DNA of 64,000 nucleotides from Pseudomonas asgharzadehiana (GCF_019139815.1 NZ_CP077079.1:3844001-3908000); one strand, 5' to 3'. Positions 1-9,769 are shown, counted from the stretch's first letter. Made by a program: numbers and translations. Notes: generated by a model not told the origin, from the sequence alone.

Positions 1-849
1 TGAGTGAATGGGTTCAAGAGGGACCACTCGCCTGCCCTTTTTACCTCCAAGCTCGTACTTGAATTCTATATACCAACAAGCCTCCACTTTCCCGTCCTGC
101 TCGACCGCCAGCGGGAGGTAAACCTGATCGTGGCATTGCTTGAGAGGCTCAAGCTGCCAGTCGGGCAGCATTTTTGCCCGGATATCGGCAAGCCGCTGGG
201 TTTGCAGCGCAAGCAATACGTCGGGAAGCTGATCAAAACTGCACGAGCGAACACCTGCACCCTCTCCAACAAACGTGGAAAACCCCACCGACTCATGCGT
301 GCCCGCGAGCGCGTCCATTTCACGACCGGTTCGGACGTGAAAAACCACCGCGCCCAAATCGAGCTTACCGTCCTTGATCACCGCGTCATCGGCCATATGG
401 GCGAGGACGTAGAAGTGTGCTGGAAACACGGTCTGCTTGAGGTTTTTGTCCTCGATACAGTTCCAGCGACTGGTTTTCTTGATCCGCCAGCTGTTTGGCG
501 ACGCCGTGCTTTTAATCTCCAGCGTAACGCCCCATGTCAGTTGCAGATCAAACACATCGCCATGGGGCTGCTGCCGGTAGAATCGCTCGATACTCTTGGT
601 CAAATCACCGGGGCCAGGCGTTTCGGTAGTGAGTGACCTTACCGTGTCCCCAACGATTGCGTCGTTGTGGGCGATCAGGTGGCGGGCCACTAGGTATTCG
701 ATCAACACACCTCGTAGAACAGGGACCTCCATGTTGGAAAAGGCCCACGTCCAAAAATCCTTTGCCGTATAGGCAGTCCCTACATCCGCAAACGAAAAGC
801 GGGTCTGCGCCTCAAGAAAACGCTTAAGTTCCTGTTCCTGCCTATCCAT
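1..849 (-). CDS. PD-(D/E)XK nuclease-like protein, partial at window edge
   Basis: This frame starts at ATG 849 and stays open for 283 codons to base 1, so the C-terminus lies outside the window. Around residues 105-125 the protein reads GDVFDLQLTW followed by VTLEIKST, an aspartate then E-x-K on a beta strand, which is the core arrangement of PD-(D/E)XK nucleases. An AGAGAG stretch lies about ten bases upstream of the ATG; in-frame GTG codons at 855 and 858 are alternatives. The frame is otherwise hydrophilic with no membrane segment. The fold call rests on one motif. Function is unknown; a restriction or defence role is only an inference. The overlapping plus-strand frame 4-636 has no recognisable domain and is taken as a shadow. 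Confidence 0.6.
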   Translation of the reverse strand, partial: MDRQEQELKRFLEAQTRFSFADVGTAYTAKDFWTWAFSNMEVPVLRGVLIEYLVARHLIAHNDAIVGDTVRSLTTETPGPGDLTKSIERFYRQQPHGDVFDLQLTWGVTLEIKSTASPNSWRIKKTSRWNCIEDKNLKQTVFPAHFYVLAHMADDAVIKDGKLDLGAVVFHVRTGREMDALAGTHESVGFSTFVGEGAGVRSCSFDQLPDVLLALQTQRLADIRAKMLPDWQLEPLKQCHDQVYLPLAVEQDGKVEACWYIEFKYELGGKKGRRVVPLEPIHS

Positions 850-925
850 ATCCACCACGCTCTCTCTAAAAATCCATGACTCGCTTTCGCATCCTATTGT
901 CGGGGCCTATCCGCGAGTGCCGCAC

Positions 926-2110
926 TCAAGCAGCGGCCACCCCCGTCCCAAACCGGCGAATCGCCAGGCAATACCCACCTAACGCCACCGCCGCCAGCAG
1001 CCCACCCGCCGCGCCGATCCAGGCGAAGCCGAAGTGGCTGCCGACCCAGCTGCCCATCAGGGCGCCGCCGCCGATGCCGATGTTGTAGATGCCGGAGAAC
1101 ATTGCCATGGCTACGTCGGTGGCGTCCGGTGCCAGCACCAGCACTTTGGACTGCATGGCCAGGCCGAAGCCCATGATCGCCATGCCCCAGAACATGCTCA
1201 GGATCACCAGGTAGGATTCGGCGCCGCTCAAGGGCAGCAACAGCGCCAGGCACGCCGCCAGGATAAACACCGCGCCCACCACGAACAGGTGGGGGTTGAA
1301 GCGGTGCACCAGGCTGAACAGTAGCGAGCCGATAATGCCCGCGCCGCCAAATACCAACAGGATCAAGGTGACCGCACTGCCCCCCAGGCCGGCGACGCCT
1401 TCGACGAAAGGTTCGATGTAGCTGTAGGCGGTGAATTGCGCGGTCACGGTCATCGCGGTGAGCACGTAGAGCGCCACCAGCGCCGGGCGCTTGAACAGCA
1501 GCGGCAGGCTGCGCAGCGAGCCGGAGTTCTGGCTCGGCAGTAGCGGCAAGGTGCGCGCCAGCCAGAACACCAGCCCGCCCGCAAACGCGGCGATCACCAG
1601 AAAGGTGGTGCGCCAGCCCATGGCCTCGCCCAGCAAGCGGCCGAGGGGAATGCCCAGGACCATCGCCAATGACGTGCCGGTAGCCAGCAGCCCCAGGGCT
1701 TGTACCTGTTTGCCCGCCGGCGCCAGGCGCACCGCGAGCGACGCCGTGATCGACCAGAACAGCGCATGGGACAACGCAATGCCGACGCGACTGACCATCA
1801 GCAGGCCAAAGCTGGTGGCCACGCTGGAGAGGATATGACTGGCGATAAACAGGCCGAACAGCACGATCAGCAACTTGCGGCGCTCGACGTTGCGGGTCAG
1901 CAACATCACCGGCAGCGAGGTCAGGGACACGATCCAGGCATAAATAGTCAGCATCAGGCCGACGCTGGACACCTGCATGTCGAAGCTGGCGCCGATGGCG
2001 CTGAGCAGCCCGACCGGCACGAATTCAGTGGTATTGAAGACGAACGCGGCCAGCGCGAGGGCGATGACCGGTTGCCAATTGGCTTGGGGAGTTGCGGCAG
2101 AAATGCTCAT
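926..2110 (-). CDS. sotB: MFS sugar efflux transporter, SotB/YdeA type
   Basis: Twelve-helix inner-membrane transporter of 394 residues. The N-terminal motif [16 protein letters not shown], the loop NVERRKLL, and the later stretches [16 protein letters not shown] and [12 protein letters not shown] match the SotB family of sugar (arabinose/IPTG) exporters closely. SotB exports sugars and related compounds by proton antiport; the substrate here cannot be read from sequence. Length equals the family's usual length. It lies about 90 bases downstream of the YfeH-like transporter gene on the same strand, so co-transcription is possible. Confidence 0.88.
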   Translation of the reverse strand: MSISAATPQANWQPVIALALAAFVFNTTEFVPVGLLSAIGASFDMQVSSVGLMLTIYAWIVSLTSLPVMLLTRNVERRKLLIVLFGLFIASHILSSVATSFGLLMVSRVGIALSHALFWSITASLAVRLAPAGKQVQALGLLATGTSLAMVLGIPLGRLLGEAMGWRTTFLVIAAFAGGLVFWLARTLPLLPSQNSGSLRSLPLLFKRPALVALYVLTAMTVTAQFTAYSYIEPFVEGVAGLGGSAVTLILLVFGGAGIIGSLLFSLVHRFNPHLFVVGAVFILAACLALLLPLSGAESYLVILSMFWGMAIMGFGLAMQSKVLVLAPDATDVAMAMFSGIYNIGIGGGALMGSWVGSHFGFAWIGAAGGLLAAVALGGYCLAIRRFGTGVAAA

Positions 2111-2197
2111 TGACGGGCGTCGTACTCAGTTCCTGCGCTGATCAATCCGGCCCAATGCCAGCCCTTGAGCAGCGCAGAAAAATAGTAACACGACGCT

Positions 2198-3196
2198 TCA
2201 AGGATCGACCTGCCCCATCAGCTCCGAAATCGCTTCCGGTCGCTGGGCATACCGCTGCGCCAACGCCGCACAGACCATCAACTGGATCTGGTGAAACAGC
2301 ATCAACGGCAGGATCAATACGCCCATGGTTGCACCGGCAAACAGCACCTGGGCCATCGGTACGCCGGTGGCGAGACTCTTCTTCGAGCCGCAAAACAGGA
2401 TGGTGATGCGATCTTCCTGGCTAAAGCCCAAAGCCTTGCCCAGCAAGGCGGACGCCATCAGCACCAGGGCCAGCAACACGCAACAGGCCACCACCAGGCC
2501 GCCCAGTTCCCACAGCGGGATCTGGTGCCAGATACCTTCATTGACCGCTTCGCTGAAGGCGCCGTAGACCACCAGCAGGATCGAGCCCTGGTCGACGAAT
2601 TTGAGCCACGCTTTATTGCGGCCTACCCACTCGCCAATCCAACGACGAGCGATTTGCCCTGCGACAAATGGAAGCAGCAATTGCACGCTGATTTTCACAA
2701 TGGCGTCGAGGGTGTTGCCGCCGTCACCGTGCACATTCAGCAACAGCGTCACCAGCAACGGCGTGAGGAAGATACCAAACAGGCTCGACGCCGCCGCGCT
2801 GCAAATCGCCGCCGGGATATTGCCGCGCGCCAGCGAGGTGAAGGCAATCGCCGATTGCACCGTGGCCGGCAAGGCGCAGAGGTAGAGCATGCCCATGTAC
2901 AGGTCGTTGCCGATCAGCGGCGACAGCACCGGCTTGAGCGCCAGGCCCAACAGCGGGAACAGCACAAAGGTCAGGCTGAACACCAGCAAGTGCAGGCGCC
3001 AGTGGCCGGCCCCGGCGACGATGGCCTGGCGTGACAGCTTGGCGCCATGCAGGAAAAACAGCAGCGCAATAGCCAGGTTGGTCACCCAGCCGAACGCCAC
3101 GGCGGTCTGGCCGCTGGCGGGTAGCAGGGAGGCCAGGATCACCGTGGCGATCAGCGTCAGGGTGAAGTTGTCGGGCAGGAAACGGGGGCGAGTCAT
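2198..3196 (-). CDS. Bile acid:sodium symporter family protein, YfeH-like
   Basis: Integral membrane protein of 332 residues with about ten hydrophobic segments. The pattern FFLHGAKLSRQA near residue 50, LCALPATVQSAIAFTSLARGN near residue 110 and FCGSKKSLATGVPMAQVLF near residue 270 is typical of the SBF-like (YfeH) branch of the bile acid/sodium symporter superfamily. Members move organic anions with sodium; the substrate of this branch is mostly unknown. The gene is divergent from the AraC-type regulator at 3282, which may control it and the sotB-like gene. The 85-base gap holds both promoters. Confidence 0.83.
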   Translation of the reverse strand: MTRPRFLPDNFTLTLIATVILASLLPASGQTAVAFGWVTNLAIALLFFLHGAKLSRQAIVAGAGHWRLHLLVFSLTFVLFPLLGLALKPVLSPLIGNDLYMGMLYLCALPATVQSAIAFTSLARGNIPAAICSAAASSLFGIFLTPLLVTLLLNVHGDGGNTLDAIVKISVQLLLPFVAGQIARRWIGEWVGRNKAWLKFVDQGSILLVVYGAFSEAVNEGIWHQIPLWELGGLVVACCVLLALVLMASALLGKALGFSQEDRITILFCGSKKSLATGVPMAQVLFAGATMGVLILPLMLFHQIQLMVCAALAQRYAQRPEAISELMGQVDP

Positions 3197-3281
3197 GAGC
3201 GAATCTTCCAGGGGTTGCCAAGAGCGTCACCGCGACTCTAACGTAACCGCTTGTTACCGACTAACGCCAATGAGCCAGTAA

Positions 3282-4070
3282 ATGCCGCCCAAAGGACATG
3301 ACAAGACCGTGCGCCGCAGCATTCCCGGGCTGTCCAGCCTGCCACGCCCGGTGTATGGGCGTACCGAATCGCTGCCCAACCGCGCGTTGACCCGTCGCCA
3401 CAGCCATCCGTGGGTGCAATTGTCCTACGCGATTAGCGGGGTGCTGGAGATCCAGACCAGCGCCGGGCGCTTTGTCGCGCCGCCGCAACGCGCGGTATGG
3501 ATTCCAGCGGGCATGCCGCACCGCGTCTACAGCGCGCCCCATACCGAGATGCGCAGCCTGTATCTGGATTGCAGCGTGACCGCCTGGGCGGTCGAGCAGT
3601 GTCATGTGCTGGAGGTGAGCAGCCTGTTGCGCGAGCTGATCCGCAGCTTCAGCGAACTGCCGGTGGAGTATGCCGAGGACGGCCCGGACGGGCGCCTGGC
3701 CCAGGTGATCCTCGACCAACTCGCCGCCGCGCCCCAGGTGGACCTGATGCTACCCCTGCCCCACGACGCCCGTTTACGGCAGATCTACCGCAGCCTCAAC
3801 CTGCGCCCCGAGCAGCAGACCACCTTGGGGCAATGGAGCGAAAAACTGGGGCTCAGCGAAAAGACCCTCAGCCGCTTGTTTTTGAAAGACACCGGCCTGA
3901 CCTTCCGCGCCTGGCGCCAGCGCTTGCGCCTGCTCAGCGCCCTGCCCGCCCTGGAACAAGGCGAACGGGTGACAGATGTGGCGCTGAACTGTGGGTATGA
4001 ATCGACGTCGGCGTTTATCAATGCATTTCGCCAGCAGTTTGAGGCGACGCCGGGGGAGTTCTTTCGCTGA
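3282..4070 (+). CDS. AraC-family regulator with N-terminal cupin
   Basis: The 262-residue protein has an N-terminal cupin-like ligand domain (RRHSHPWVQLSYAISG, then PPQRAVWIPAGMPHRV) and a C-terminal AraC double helix-turn-helix ending in DVALNCGYESTSAFINAFRQQF. It resembles the NimR/YeaM subgroup, whose members usually control a neighbouring transporter gene in divergent orientation. Here the divergent genes are the YfeH-like and SotB-like transporters, so control of one or both is the natural inference. The ribosome site before ATG 3282 is weak; GTG 3309 is another possible start. Confidence 0.85.
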   Translation: MPPKGHDKTVRRSIPGLSSLPRPVYGRTESLPNRALTRRHSHPWVQLSYAISGVLEIQTSAGRFVAPPQRAVWIPAGMPHRVYSAPHTEMRSLYLDCSVTAWAVEQCHVLEVSSLLRELIRSFSELPVEYAEDGPDGRLAQVILDQLAAAPQVDLMLPLPHDARLRQIYRSLNLRPEQQTTLGQWSEKLGLSEKTLSRLFLKDTGLTFRAWRQRLRLLSALPALEQGERVTDVALNCGYESTSAFINAFRQQFEATPGEFFR

Positions 4071-4095
4071 CCTTACAGACGATGACGCCCCCCTG

Positions 4096-4155
4096 TGGGA
4101 GGGGGCTTGCTCCCGATAGCGGTGGGTCAGTTGAAAATAAGCCGACTGACCCACC
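4096..4155. repeat. REP-like double hairpin
   Basis: Two adjacent inverted repeats lie just after the AraC gene. The first is GGGAG-GGGGCTTG-CTCCC, the usual pseudomonad REP core. The second is a perfect 11-base stem, GGTGGGTCAGT at 4121-4131 pairing with 4145-4155. It probably ends transcription of the upstream gene or is a decayed REPIN copy. Confidence 0.6.
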
Positions 4156-4256
4156 GCCGGCGTCTCAATGGTTATGCAAATAATCCCCAAACCCGCGCGT
4201 GGCTGGTATTGTGCCGCGCTTAGAAAAACTGCGGTAAACCTGCGAGGAAATGGACG

Positions 4257-4688
4257 TTGAACACTGACGAAAAAATGACCGGGGACCTGTTCGAGGTGGA
4301 TAAGCGCCTGTCACTCAAGCCCGTGATGGACTTCAACGCCTACCTACGCAGCGCTTTCGGCGACGGCACCTGCACCTGCATCCGCTGCACCGCCGGCGGC
4401 GGTGATGAAAGCGGCTATGAGTTCCAGCACACGTTCAACTTCGACGGCAAACCCACCCACCGCCGCTTTGCCTCCACGGCGGGCAGCGATGTGCTGCTGG
4501 CGTTGAAGAAGGCGTGGTTGTCATACACCAAGGCCGAGCTGCCGCTCAGTGGCGTTCTGGTGCTGGAGACGGTGAGGGAATTCGTCGAGCCGCAACTGCA
4601 CAAACGCCTGGCGCCGTTGTTCCTGGCCAGCGGGTTGGTCAAGGACGTGGACGGTGAGCTGCGCCTGCAGCCGCAAGCGACGGCCTGA
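4257..4688 (+). CDS. Conserved hypothetical protein
   Basis: I do not recognise the family of this 143-residue soluble protein. It has a Cys-rich patch (CTCIRCTAGGG at residues 41-51) that could bind a metal. There is no signal peptide or membrane segment. TTG at 4257 is chosen as start because GAGGAAA lies about nine bases upstream; ATG 4275 is an in-frame alternative but has a poorer ribosome site. It converges with the alcohol dehydrogenase gene, with a REP-type hairpin between them. Confidence 0.6.
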   Translation: MNTDEKMTGDLFEVDKRLSLKPVMDFNAYLRSAFGDGTCTCIRCTAGGGDESGYEFQHTFNFDGKPTHRRFASTAGSDVLLALKKAWLSYTKAELPLSGVLVLETVREFVEPQLHKRLAPLFLASGLVKDVDGELRLQPQATA

Positions 4689-4700
4689 CACCAGGCCCCG

Positions 4701-4724
4701 ATGTGGGAGCAGGCCCTCCCACAT
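4701..4724. terminator. REP-type hairpin between convergent genes
   Basis: ATGTGGGAG at 4701-4709 pairs perfectly with CTCCCACAT at 4716-4724 around a six-base loop. Placed between two convergent genes, it can serve as a terminator for both strands, although there is no long T-run. Confidence 0.6.
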
Positions 4725-4739
4725 TCAGAGGTATTTGGC

Positions 4740-5996
4740 CTAGAAACCGGGTACGCCTTGTACGCGAAGGCCGGGGGTCGGTTCCGGCTCCAGCGGCTCG
4801 GTCAGCGGCCGATCCTCCATGCCCGGCACCAGAATCACCTTGCGGCACTGCTCCTCGCCTTTATCAAATACCTCGTAACCCCGTGCCGCCTGTTCCAGAG
4901 ACAGCCGGTGGGTGACGATCGCCTCCGGGTTCAGCCGCCCCAATTCGATATGCTCCAGCAACTGCGGTAGAAAGCGCTGCACGTGGGTCTGGCCCATCTT
5001 GAAGGTCAGGCCTTTGTCGAAGGCGTCGCCAAACATGAACCCGTGAATAAACCCGGCATACACCCCCGCCACACTGACCACTCCACCCCGGCGCACGGCG
5101 GCGATGCACTGGCGCAACGCTTTGCCGCTGCTGCCTTCGATCTTGAGGGTGGTGAGCAGGGTTTCGGTGGTGCTGCCCTTGGCTTCGAAACCCACCGCAT
5201 CCACCACGCCGTCGACGCCGCGCATGCCTGCGGTCTGGCGGATGATCGTGTCGGCGGGGTCATCGTCGTCTTCGAAGTTGATCGGGATCACGCCGTACAT
5301 CTGCTGCGCATACGCCAGCCGATACGGGTGATCGTCGACCATGAAGATTTGCTCGGCGCCCAACATTTGCGCGCACGCCGCACTCAGCAACCCGACCGGC
5401 CCGGCGCCATAGATCGCCACGCTGGAGCCTTGGCCGATGCCGGCGTTGGTCACAGCCTGCCAGGCGGTGGGCAGGATGTCGGAGAGAAACAGTACTTTTT
5501 CATCCGCCAGCACGCCGGGCACTTTGAACGGCCCGCTGTTGGCCTTGGGCACCCGCACCAGTTCGGCCTGGCCACCCGGAACGCCGCCATACAGGCGGCT
5601 GTAGCCGAACAGCGCGGCGCCCGGTGGGATCGCCTTTTTATTCAGAATCGCACCGCGTCCGTCGTTGGTGGTTTCACAGGCCGCGAATTGTTGCAGTTGG
5701 CAAAAGAAACACTCGCCACAGGCAATCACGAACGGGATTACCACGCGGTCACCACGTTGCACCGCCGTCACCCCTGGCCCGGTCTCTTCGACGATGCCCA
5801 TGAATTCATGGCCGAAGATATCGCCATGCTCCACGGTGGGGATCTTGCCGCGGTACAGGTGCAGGTCCGAACCGCAGATAGCGGTGGCGGTGACCCGCAG
5901 AATGATGTCGTCGGGTTGCTCGATGATGGGGTCGGGAACGGTGTCCACCTGCACCTTATGGGCGCCTTGATAGGTCATGGCTCGCATGGGCTGCAC
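4740..5996 (-). CDS. Zinc-dependent alcohol dehydrogenase
   Basis: Medium-chain dehydrogenase of 418 residues. The catalytic zinc motif is visible ([10 protein letters not shown], then [10 protein letters not shown]), followed by the structural zinc cysteines [16 protein letters not shown] and the nucleotide-binding loop [11 protein letters not shown]. It looks like the glutathione-independent formaldehyde dehydrogenase branch, but the substrate is not readable. It lies 76 bases downstream of the YbdK-like ligase gene and is on the same strand as the ligase, methyltransferase and diiron genes, so it may be the last gene of that unit or have its own promoter. Confidence 0.85.
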   Translation of the reverse strand: MQPMRAMTYQGAHKVQVDTVPDPIIEQPDDIILRVTATAICGSDLHLYRGKIPTVEHGDIFGHEFMGIVEETGPGVTAVQRGDRVVIPFVIACGECFFCQLQQFAACETTNDGRGAILNKKAIPPGAALFGYSRLYGGVPGGQAELVRVPKANSGPFKVPGVLADEKVLFLSDILPTAWQAVTNAGIGQGSSVAIYGAGPVGLLSAACAQMLGAEQIFMVDDHPYRLAYAQQMYGVIPINFEDDDDPADTIIRQTAGMRGVDGVVDAVGFEAKGSTTETLLTTLKIEGSSGKALRQCIAAVRRGGVVSVAGVYAGFIHGFMFGDAFDKGLTFKMGQTHVQRFLPQLLEHIELGRLNPEAIVTHRLSLEQAARGYEVFDKGEEQCRKVILVPGMEDRPLTEPLEPEPTPGLRVQGVPGF

Positions 5997-6072
5997 TCCG
6001 GTTGTTGAGTAGCGTCATTCATTAGGGGCAGCGCTCATGGCGAGTGTTCCGTTGGCGTTCGCGGGCAGCCGA

Positions 6073-7191
6073 TCAAAGGTCGCCACGGCTCTGGGCGAGC
6101 AAGCGGTCGACGACCGCCTGTAGGCCGGCATGCGCATCCGCGCCTTTGGCCGAGGCGTCCGCAAAACACCGCAGTTGATCGACCGCGCTGCTGCCCCGAC
6201 GCAACAGCGCCAGGGCGTGGTCGAACACGGCGGGTTCACCCATGTTGGCGGCGGTCGTTCGAAACCGTCGCGAGGCCCGCTCCAACCATTGCTCGGCAGT
6301 GCCAGTGGCGCCCTCGTCGTCCAGCGCGAAGGCGCCCTGCGCGCCATAGCGCTTGGCCTGCCAACGGTTTTCCTGGAGCAGCCAACGCGTCTGCGCGGTA
6401 AACGTGGCGCCGGGCCGAGCCATGCCGCAGGCATGGGTGACCATCACACGAAACAGCGTGGCCAGGGTGAGCGCATCCTCCAGCCGGGGGCATGCATCCG
6501 TCATGCGCAACTCAAGGGTGGGATAACGCGCCGCCGGGCGAATGCCCCACCAGCCGTTGCCGTCGGCCTTGATCACACCCATGCGCCGCAGCAATCCCAA
6601 ATACCGCTGGTAGGCCGCCCAGTCCTCGAAATGCTCCGGTACCCCCATGCGCGGCCACTCATCGCAAGCGGCCTGGCGGTAACTCATGAAGCCACTGGGC
6701 GCCCCCTCCCAGAACGGCGACGAGCAACTGAGCAACAATAACAACGGCAGCCACGGCGAGACCTCGTTCATCACCGCAATGCGATCGAGCTGCTCCGGCA
6801 CCTGCACATGCACATGCAAACCGCACAACACGCTGCGGCGCGCCACCTGCTGAACGTCCTCGAACAACTGCTCGAAATGCGCGTGCACCGTGGGCGTCTG
6901 CTCGCGCCAGGCGGCCAGCGGATGGCTGCCGGCGCAGACGATGCCCAGGCCGAAGTCGCCGAGCGATTGCGCCAGGTTATGCCGCACGGTCGCCAGGTAA
7001 TCGGCGGCGTCGCGGCTGGCCTTGAACACCGGCGACGCCACTTCGATCTGCCCCTGGAACATTTCGAAGGCAAACCCCGCGCCTATCGCCCGCTGACAGG
7101 CCGTCAACACCGCTGCCGGCGGCTCGCTGAGCATTCGGCGGCTGTGCAGGTCGGTGATGAAGTATTCCTCTTCGATGCCGAAGGTGAGCAT
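6073..7191 (-). CDS. ybdK: Carboxylate-amine ligase, YbdK / GCS2 family
   Basis: A 372-residue protein of the glutamate-cysteine ligase family 2, ATP-dependent enzymes that join a carboxylate to an amine. It begins LTFGIEEEYFITD, the family's hallmark acidic motif, and has VLCGLHVHVQVPEQLDR and later WWGIRPAARYPTLELRMTD, all usual in YbdK proteins. E. coli YbdK has weak glutamate-cysteine ligase activity; the true substrate is open. The start lies six bases after the methyltransferase stop codon, so the two are co-transcribed. The link to a diiron oxidase-like protein suggests a small-molecule pathway rather than glutathione synthesis. Confidence 0.87.
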   Translation of the reverse strand: MLTFGIEEEYFITDLHSRRMLSEPPAAVLTACQRAIGAGFAFEMFQGQIEVASPVFKASRDAADYLATVRHNLAQSLGDFGLGIVCAGSHPLAAWREQTPTVHAHFEQLFEDVQQVARRSVLCGLHVHVQVPEQLDRIAVMNEVSPWLPLLLLLSCSSPFWEGAPSGFMSYRQAACDEWPRMGVPEHFEDWAAYQRYLGLLRRMGVIKADGNGWWGIRPAARYPTLELRMTDACPRLEDALTLATLFRVMVTHACGMARPGATFTAQTRWLLQENRWQAKRYGAQGAFALDDEGATGTAEQWLERASRRFRTTAANMGEPAVFDHALALLRRGSSAVDQLRCFADASAKGADAHAGLQAVVDRLLAQSRGDL

Positions 7192-7197
7192 GGGCCG

Positions 7198-8142
7198 TCA
7201 ACGCAACCGGGTGACGGTGAGCGCGACCACGGCGATCCGTTCGACGCGCTCATAGCCAGGTTTATCGAGTTCTTCGCCGAAGACGTCAGGGTCCAGTTCG
7301 CGGTAGGTCCAGCCGTAGGCGTCGCTGGCCAGCAAGGGCCTGACCGCCTCCAGGAACGGATCCTCGCCCGCGACCATCGCCACGCCGGTATACAGCACCA
7401 GGCTGCCACCCAGGGCCAGGCGCCCGAGGGATTCACTGACGATGCGCACCGACAGTTGCTCCCCCAATGCACCGCCGCCATGCCGGTAGGCGCGCTGCCG
7501 ATCGTCGTTCATGTAGGGCGGGTTGGCGACGATCAAGTCGAATGAACCTTGCAGGCTCGCCAGCAGGTCGCTCTGGTACACACTGACGTTGCCCAGGCCG
7601 GCCAACTCGGCGTTCACCGCCGTCATACGCAGGGCGCGCGGGTTGATGTCCACCGCCACCACCTGCGCATCAGGCCGTGCATGGGCAATGACCAGCGCGC
7701 CCACGCCCGCGCCGCAGCCGATGTCGACCGCGCATTTGAGCGGCTCGAAACGCTGTTGCAGATGGGCTTCGATCACCTGCGCAAAACGATAGCTGTCAGG
7801 CCCGAAAAACACCGCGTCCGCTTGAGTGGTGGGGTACGGCGAATGGGCGAACAGCAGGTCCCCAAGGCTCGACCAGCGCACGTTACTGCGCCACAGCGCG
7901 TCGTGTTTTTCGATCACATCCGCTTGCTGCAACTCATCGCGAAACGCGGCGGGCAGCAGGTCATTGTCAAACGGCATCGACCAGCCGAACACATCGCGCA
8001 CGTTCATCGCCAGCGGTGTCCCCAGGCGCCGGTACACCCGCTCGTGGGTCAAAGGGGTGGGGGTGATGAACCGGTAGCCACTTTCTTTCAAGCCCCTGCC
8101 CAGGTTCAGTAAGGCGCGGTCGGCGAGTTGTTGTGCGGACAT
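7198..8142 (-). CDS. Class I SAM-dependent methyltransferase, NPPY type
   Basis: A 314-residue protein with the SAM-binding loop AVDIGCGAGVGALV (about residues 148-161) and the catalytic NPPY motif (IVANPPYMND, about 220), which marks N-methyltransferases such as HemK/PrmC and rRNA enzymes. ATG 8142 is the start because AAGGAG lies seven bases upstream; the longer frame to 8406 overlaps the neighbouring gene and has no ribosome site. It begins 11 bases after the diiron-protein gene and stops six bases before the ligase gene. The substrate may be protein, RNA or a small molecule made by the neighbours. Confidence 0.83.
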   Translation of the reverse strand: MSAQQLADRALLNLGRGLKESGYRFITPTPLTHERVYRRLGTPLAMNVRDVFGWSMPFDNDLLPAAFRDELQQADVIEKHDALWRSNVRWSSLGDLLFAHSPYPTTQADAVFFGPDSYRFAQVIEAHLQQRFEPLKCAVDIGCGAGVGALVIAHARPDAQVVAVDINPRALRMTAVNAELAGLGNVSVYQSDLLASLQGSFDLIVANPPYMNDDRQRAYRHGGGALGEQLSVRIVSESLGRLALGGSLVLYTGVAMVAGEDPFLEAVRPLLASDAYGWTYRELDPDVFGEELDKPGYERVERIAVVALTVTRLR

Positions 8143-8153
8143 GGGGTCGCTCC

Positions 8154-9533
8154 TTAGCGTAGACGCGTGCGCAGCTGGATAAAACGGCGGGTGGCGTACA
8201 GACCGGCCGGGGTGCAATGACGGCGGGCGGACAGCCACGGGATCAGCGCCTGCAGCTGCTGCTCGTCGGTCAGGTTGTACAGCGCGTTCACCAAGGCCTG
8301 GGTGTCCGGGTCGGTGGGGCGCTGTTGCTCGCGGGAAAACGGGCTGCCGCGTCCAGGCCTGGCGGGTGGCACGCGTTGGTCGCTGGCCCACTCCCCGGCA
8401 ATCCAATCGTGCAGCAGTTGTTTTTCATAGCCGCTGAACACGCCGAACATCGCCGCGCCGGCGCCCTCGATCAACTGCCAGAAACGGCTGTCGGCGGGGT
8501 CCTGGTTCAGTCGGATCCAGCCCTTGTCTTGCAGGGCCTGGAGAAACCCGGGGATTTGCCCCGGCGTGGTCAGCCACTGATTGACGGTCTTGCCTTCGAA
8601 GCGGCAATAGTCCGAATGCATGTGCTGGCCGAAAGTGCGCTTGCGTTCGAGCATCGCCACCACTTCGTCGTGCAGGTTGAAACGCTCGATCACGGCCGTG
8701 GTGCCCGGCCCGAGATCGTTGAGACGGTAGCCCTGGGCCACACGCTGATAGAACTGCGCCCTGCCCTCGCCCAGCGGCAGCAGGTTCAGCACCGACTGCG
8801 CCGCCTTGCAGGCGTGGCCGCTGCTGGCATTGTCGATGGTCACGTGAAGCGTGAAGTAATAAGGGTCGATGCCCAACTCACTCAGTTCATACGCGCTGAT
8901 CAACAGGTGCAGCGGCAGCTGTTCGTAGCCCAGGTTGTAGCCGATCACCTCCGGCAAGAACTCTTCGGCGCACAGGCCCAAGGCCATTTGCAGGGCGCCT
9001 TGCACATAGTGCTCATCCTCAAGGCCGGCATCGCTGTCAGCATCGTGTTCGCTGAGCAACTTGCGGTAGATCACCACATGATTCTGCGCGGCCTCACCGT
9101 CGCCCAACTCTTCGAGATAGGTGGTGATCAGGCCGTCGAAACGCTGGTCTTGCCAGTGGTGCAGTAAACCGTACAGCCAGGCGCCATCCACCTGTTTGGT
9201 CGGGGCCACGCGTTGCAGCACATACAGCGCATGGGCTTTGTTGCGAAAGTAACGACGTGGTCGGCCTTGCTGGCGTTGTTCAAGGTACTCGGCGTAGGCC
9301 TGGGCGACGACGGCGCAGCGCTGTTCGACCCAGGCACACAAATGCTGCGGTTCGTCGGGCAGCTCGTTGGCCGCGTGCCGAACCTGCGCCAACTGCGCTT
9401 GCAGAAACTCGCGCGCCAGCGCGCCGGCGTCCGGCACTTCGTCATACAGCTGTTGATAGACTCGCTGATACTCACCGTAGCCCGAGTGATGCACAGAGGC
9501 CGGCTGGCCCGACAGCGCCGTTAGTAGCGTCAT
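8154..9533 (-). CDS. Iron-containing redox protein, heme-oxygenase-like diiron family
   Basis: A 459-residue protein that resembles the iron-containing redox enzyme family, with a heme-oxygenase-like diiron fold. The central block at about residues 180-250 contains acidic and histidine residues spaced as metal ligands: EDEHYVQGALQ, then CAEEFLPEVIGYNLGYEQLP, then YFTLHVTIDNASSGHACKA. Family members include oxidases and N-oxygenases acting on amino-acid-derived substrates. It is the first gene of a tight leftward unit with a methyltransferase and a carboxylate-amine ligase. The extended C-terminal part has no recognised domain. The reaction is unknown. Confidence 0.72.
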   Translation of the reverse strand: MTLLTALSGQPASVHHSGYGEYQRVYQQLYDEVPDAGALAREFLQAQLAQVRHAANELPDEPQHLCAWVEQRCAVVAQAYAEYLEQRQQGRPRRYFRNKAHALYVLQRVAPTKQVDGAWLYGLLHHWQDQRFDGLITTYLEELGDGEAAQNHVVIYRKLLSEHDADSDAGLEDEHYVQGALQMALGLCAEEFLPEVIGYNLGYEQLPLHLLISAYELSELGIDPYYFTLHVTIDNASSGHACKAAQSVLNLLPLGEGRAQFYQRVAQGYRLNDLGPGTTAVIERFNLHDEVVAMLERKRTFGQHMHSDYCRFEGKTVNQWLTTPGQIPGFLQALQDKGWIRLNQDPADSRFWQLIEGAGAAMFGVFSGYEKQLLHDWIAGEWASDQRVPPARPGRGSPFSREQQRPTDPDTQALVNALYNLTDEQQLQALIPWLSARRHCTPAGLYATRRFIQLRTRLR

Positions 9534-9769
9534 GATGGCAGTTCCCGCAATGTCCTATACAACCCGGCCTTCTTGCATGAAGGCCCCGCAAGAGCGCTCG
9601 CCGTGCGGCGCTTCTATAGGAAAGAGCATGGGCAGGTGGGGAAAATTCAATTGGGTTTGGGAGGGTGGGGATAGGCGGTCAATGGGTGAAGCGCGCAGGG
9701 GACTGTTTGCTGTTGCTTTGGCTGTTGCTTTTGATTGTGATCTCAGGCGCCCCGTCAAACACGCTGGCC

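Noticed and set aside
4..636. Plus-strand frame of 210 codons at the left edge
   Set aside because: No recognisable domain, and the minus strand has a 283-codon open frame with a nuclease-like core over the same bases.
8143..8406. N-terminal extension of the methyltransferase frame
   Set aside because: It overlaps the diiron-protein gene, is Arg/Pro-rich and lacks a ribosome site; ATG 8142 has AAGGAG.
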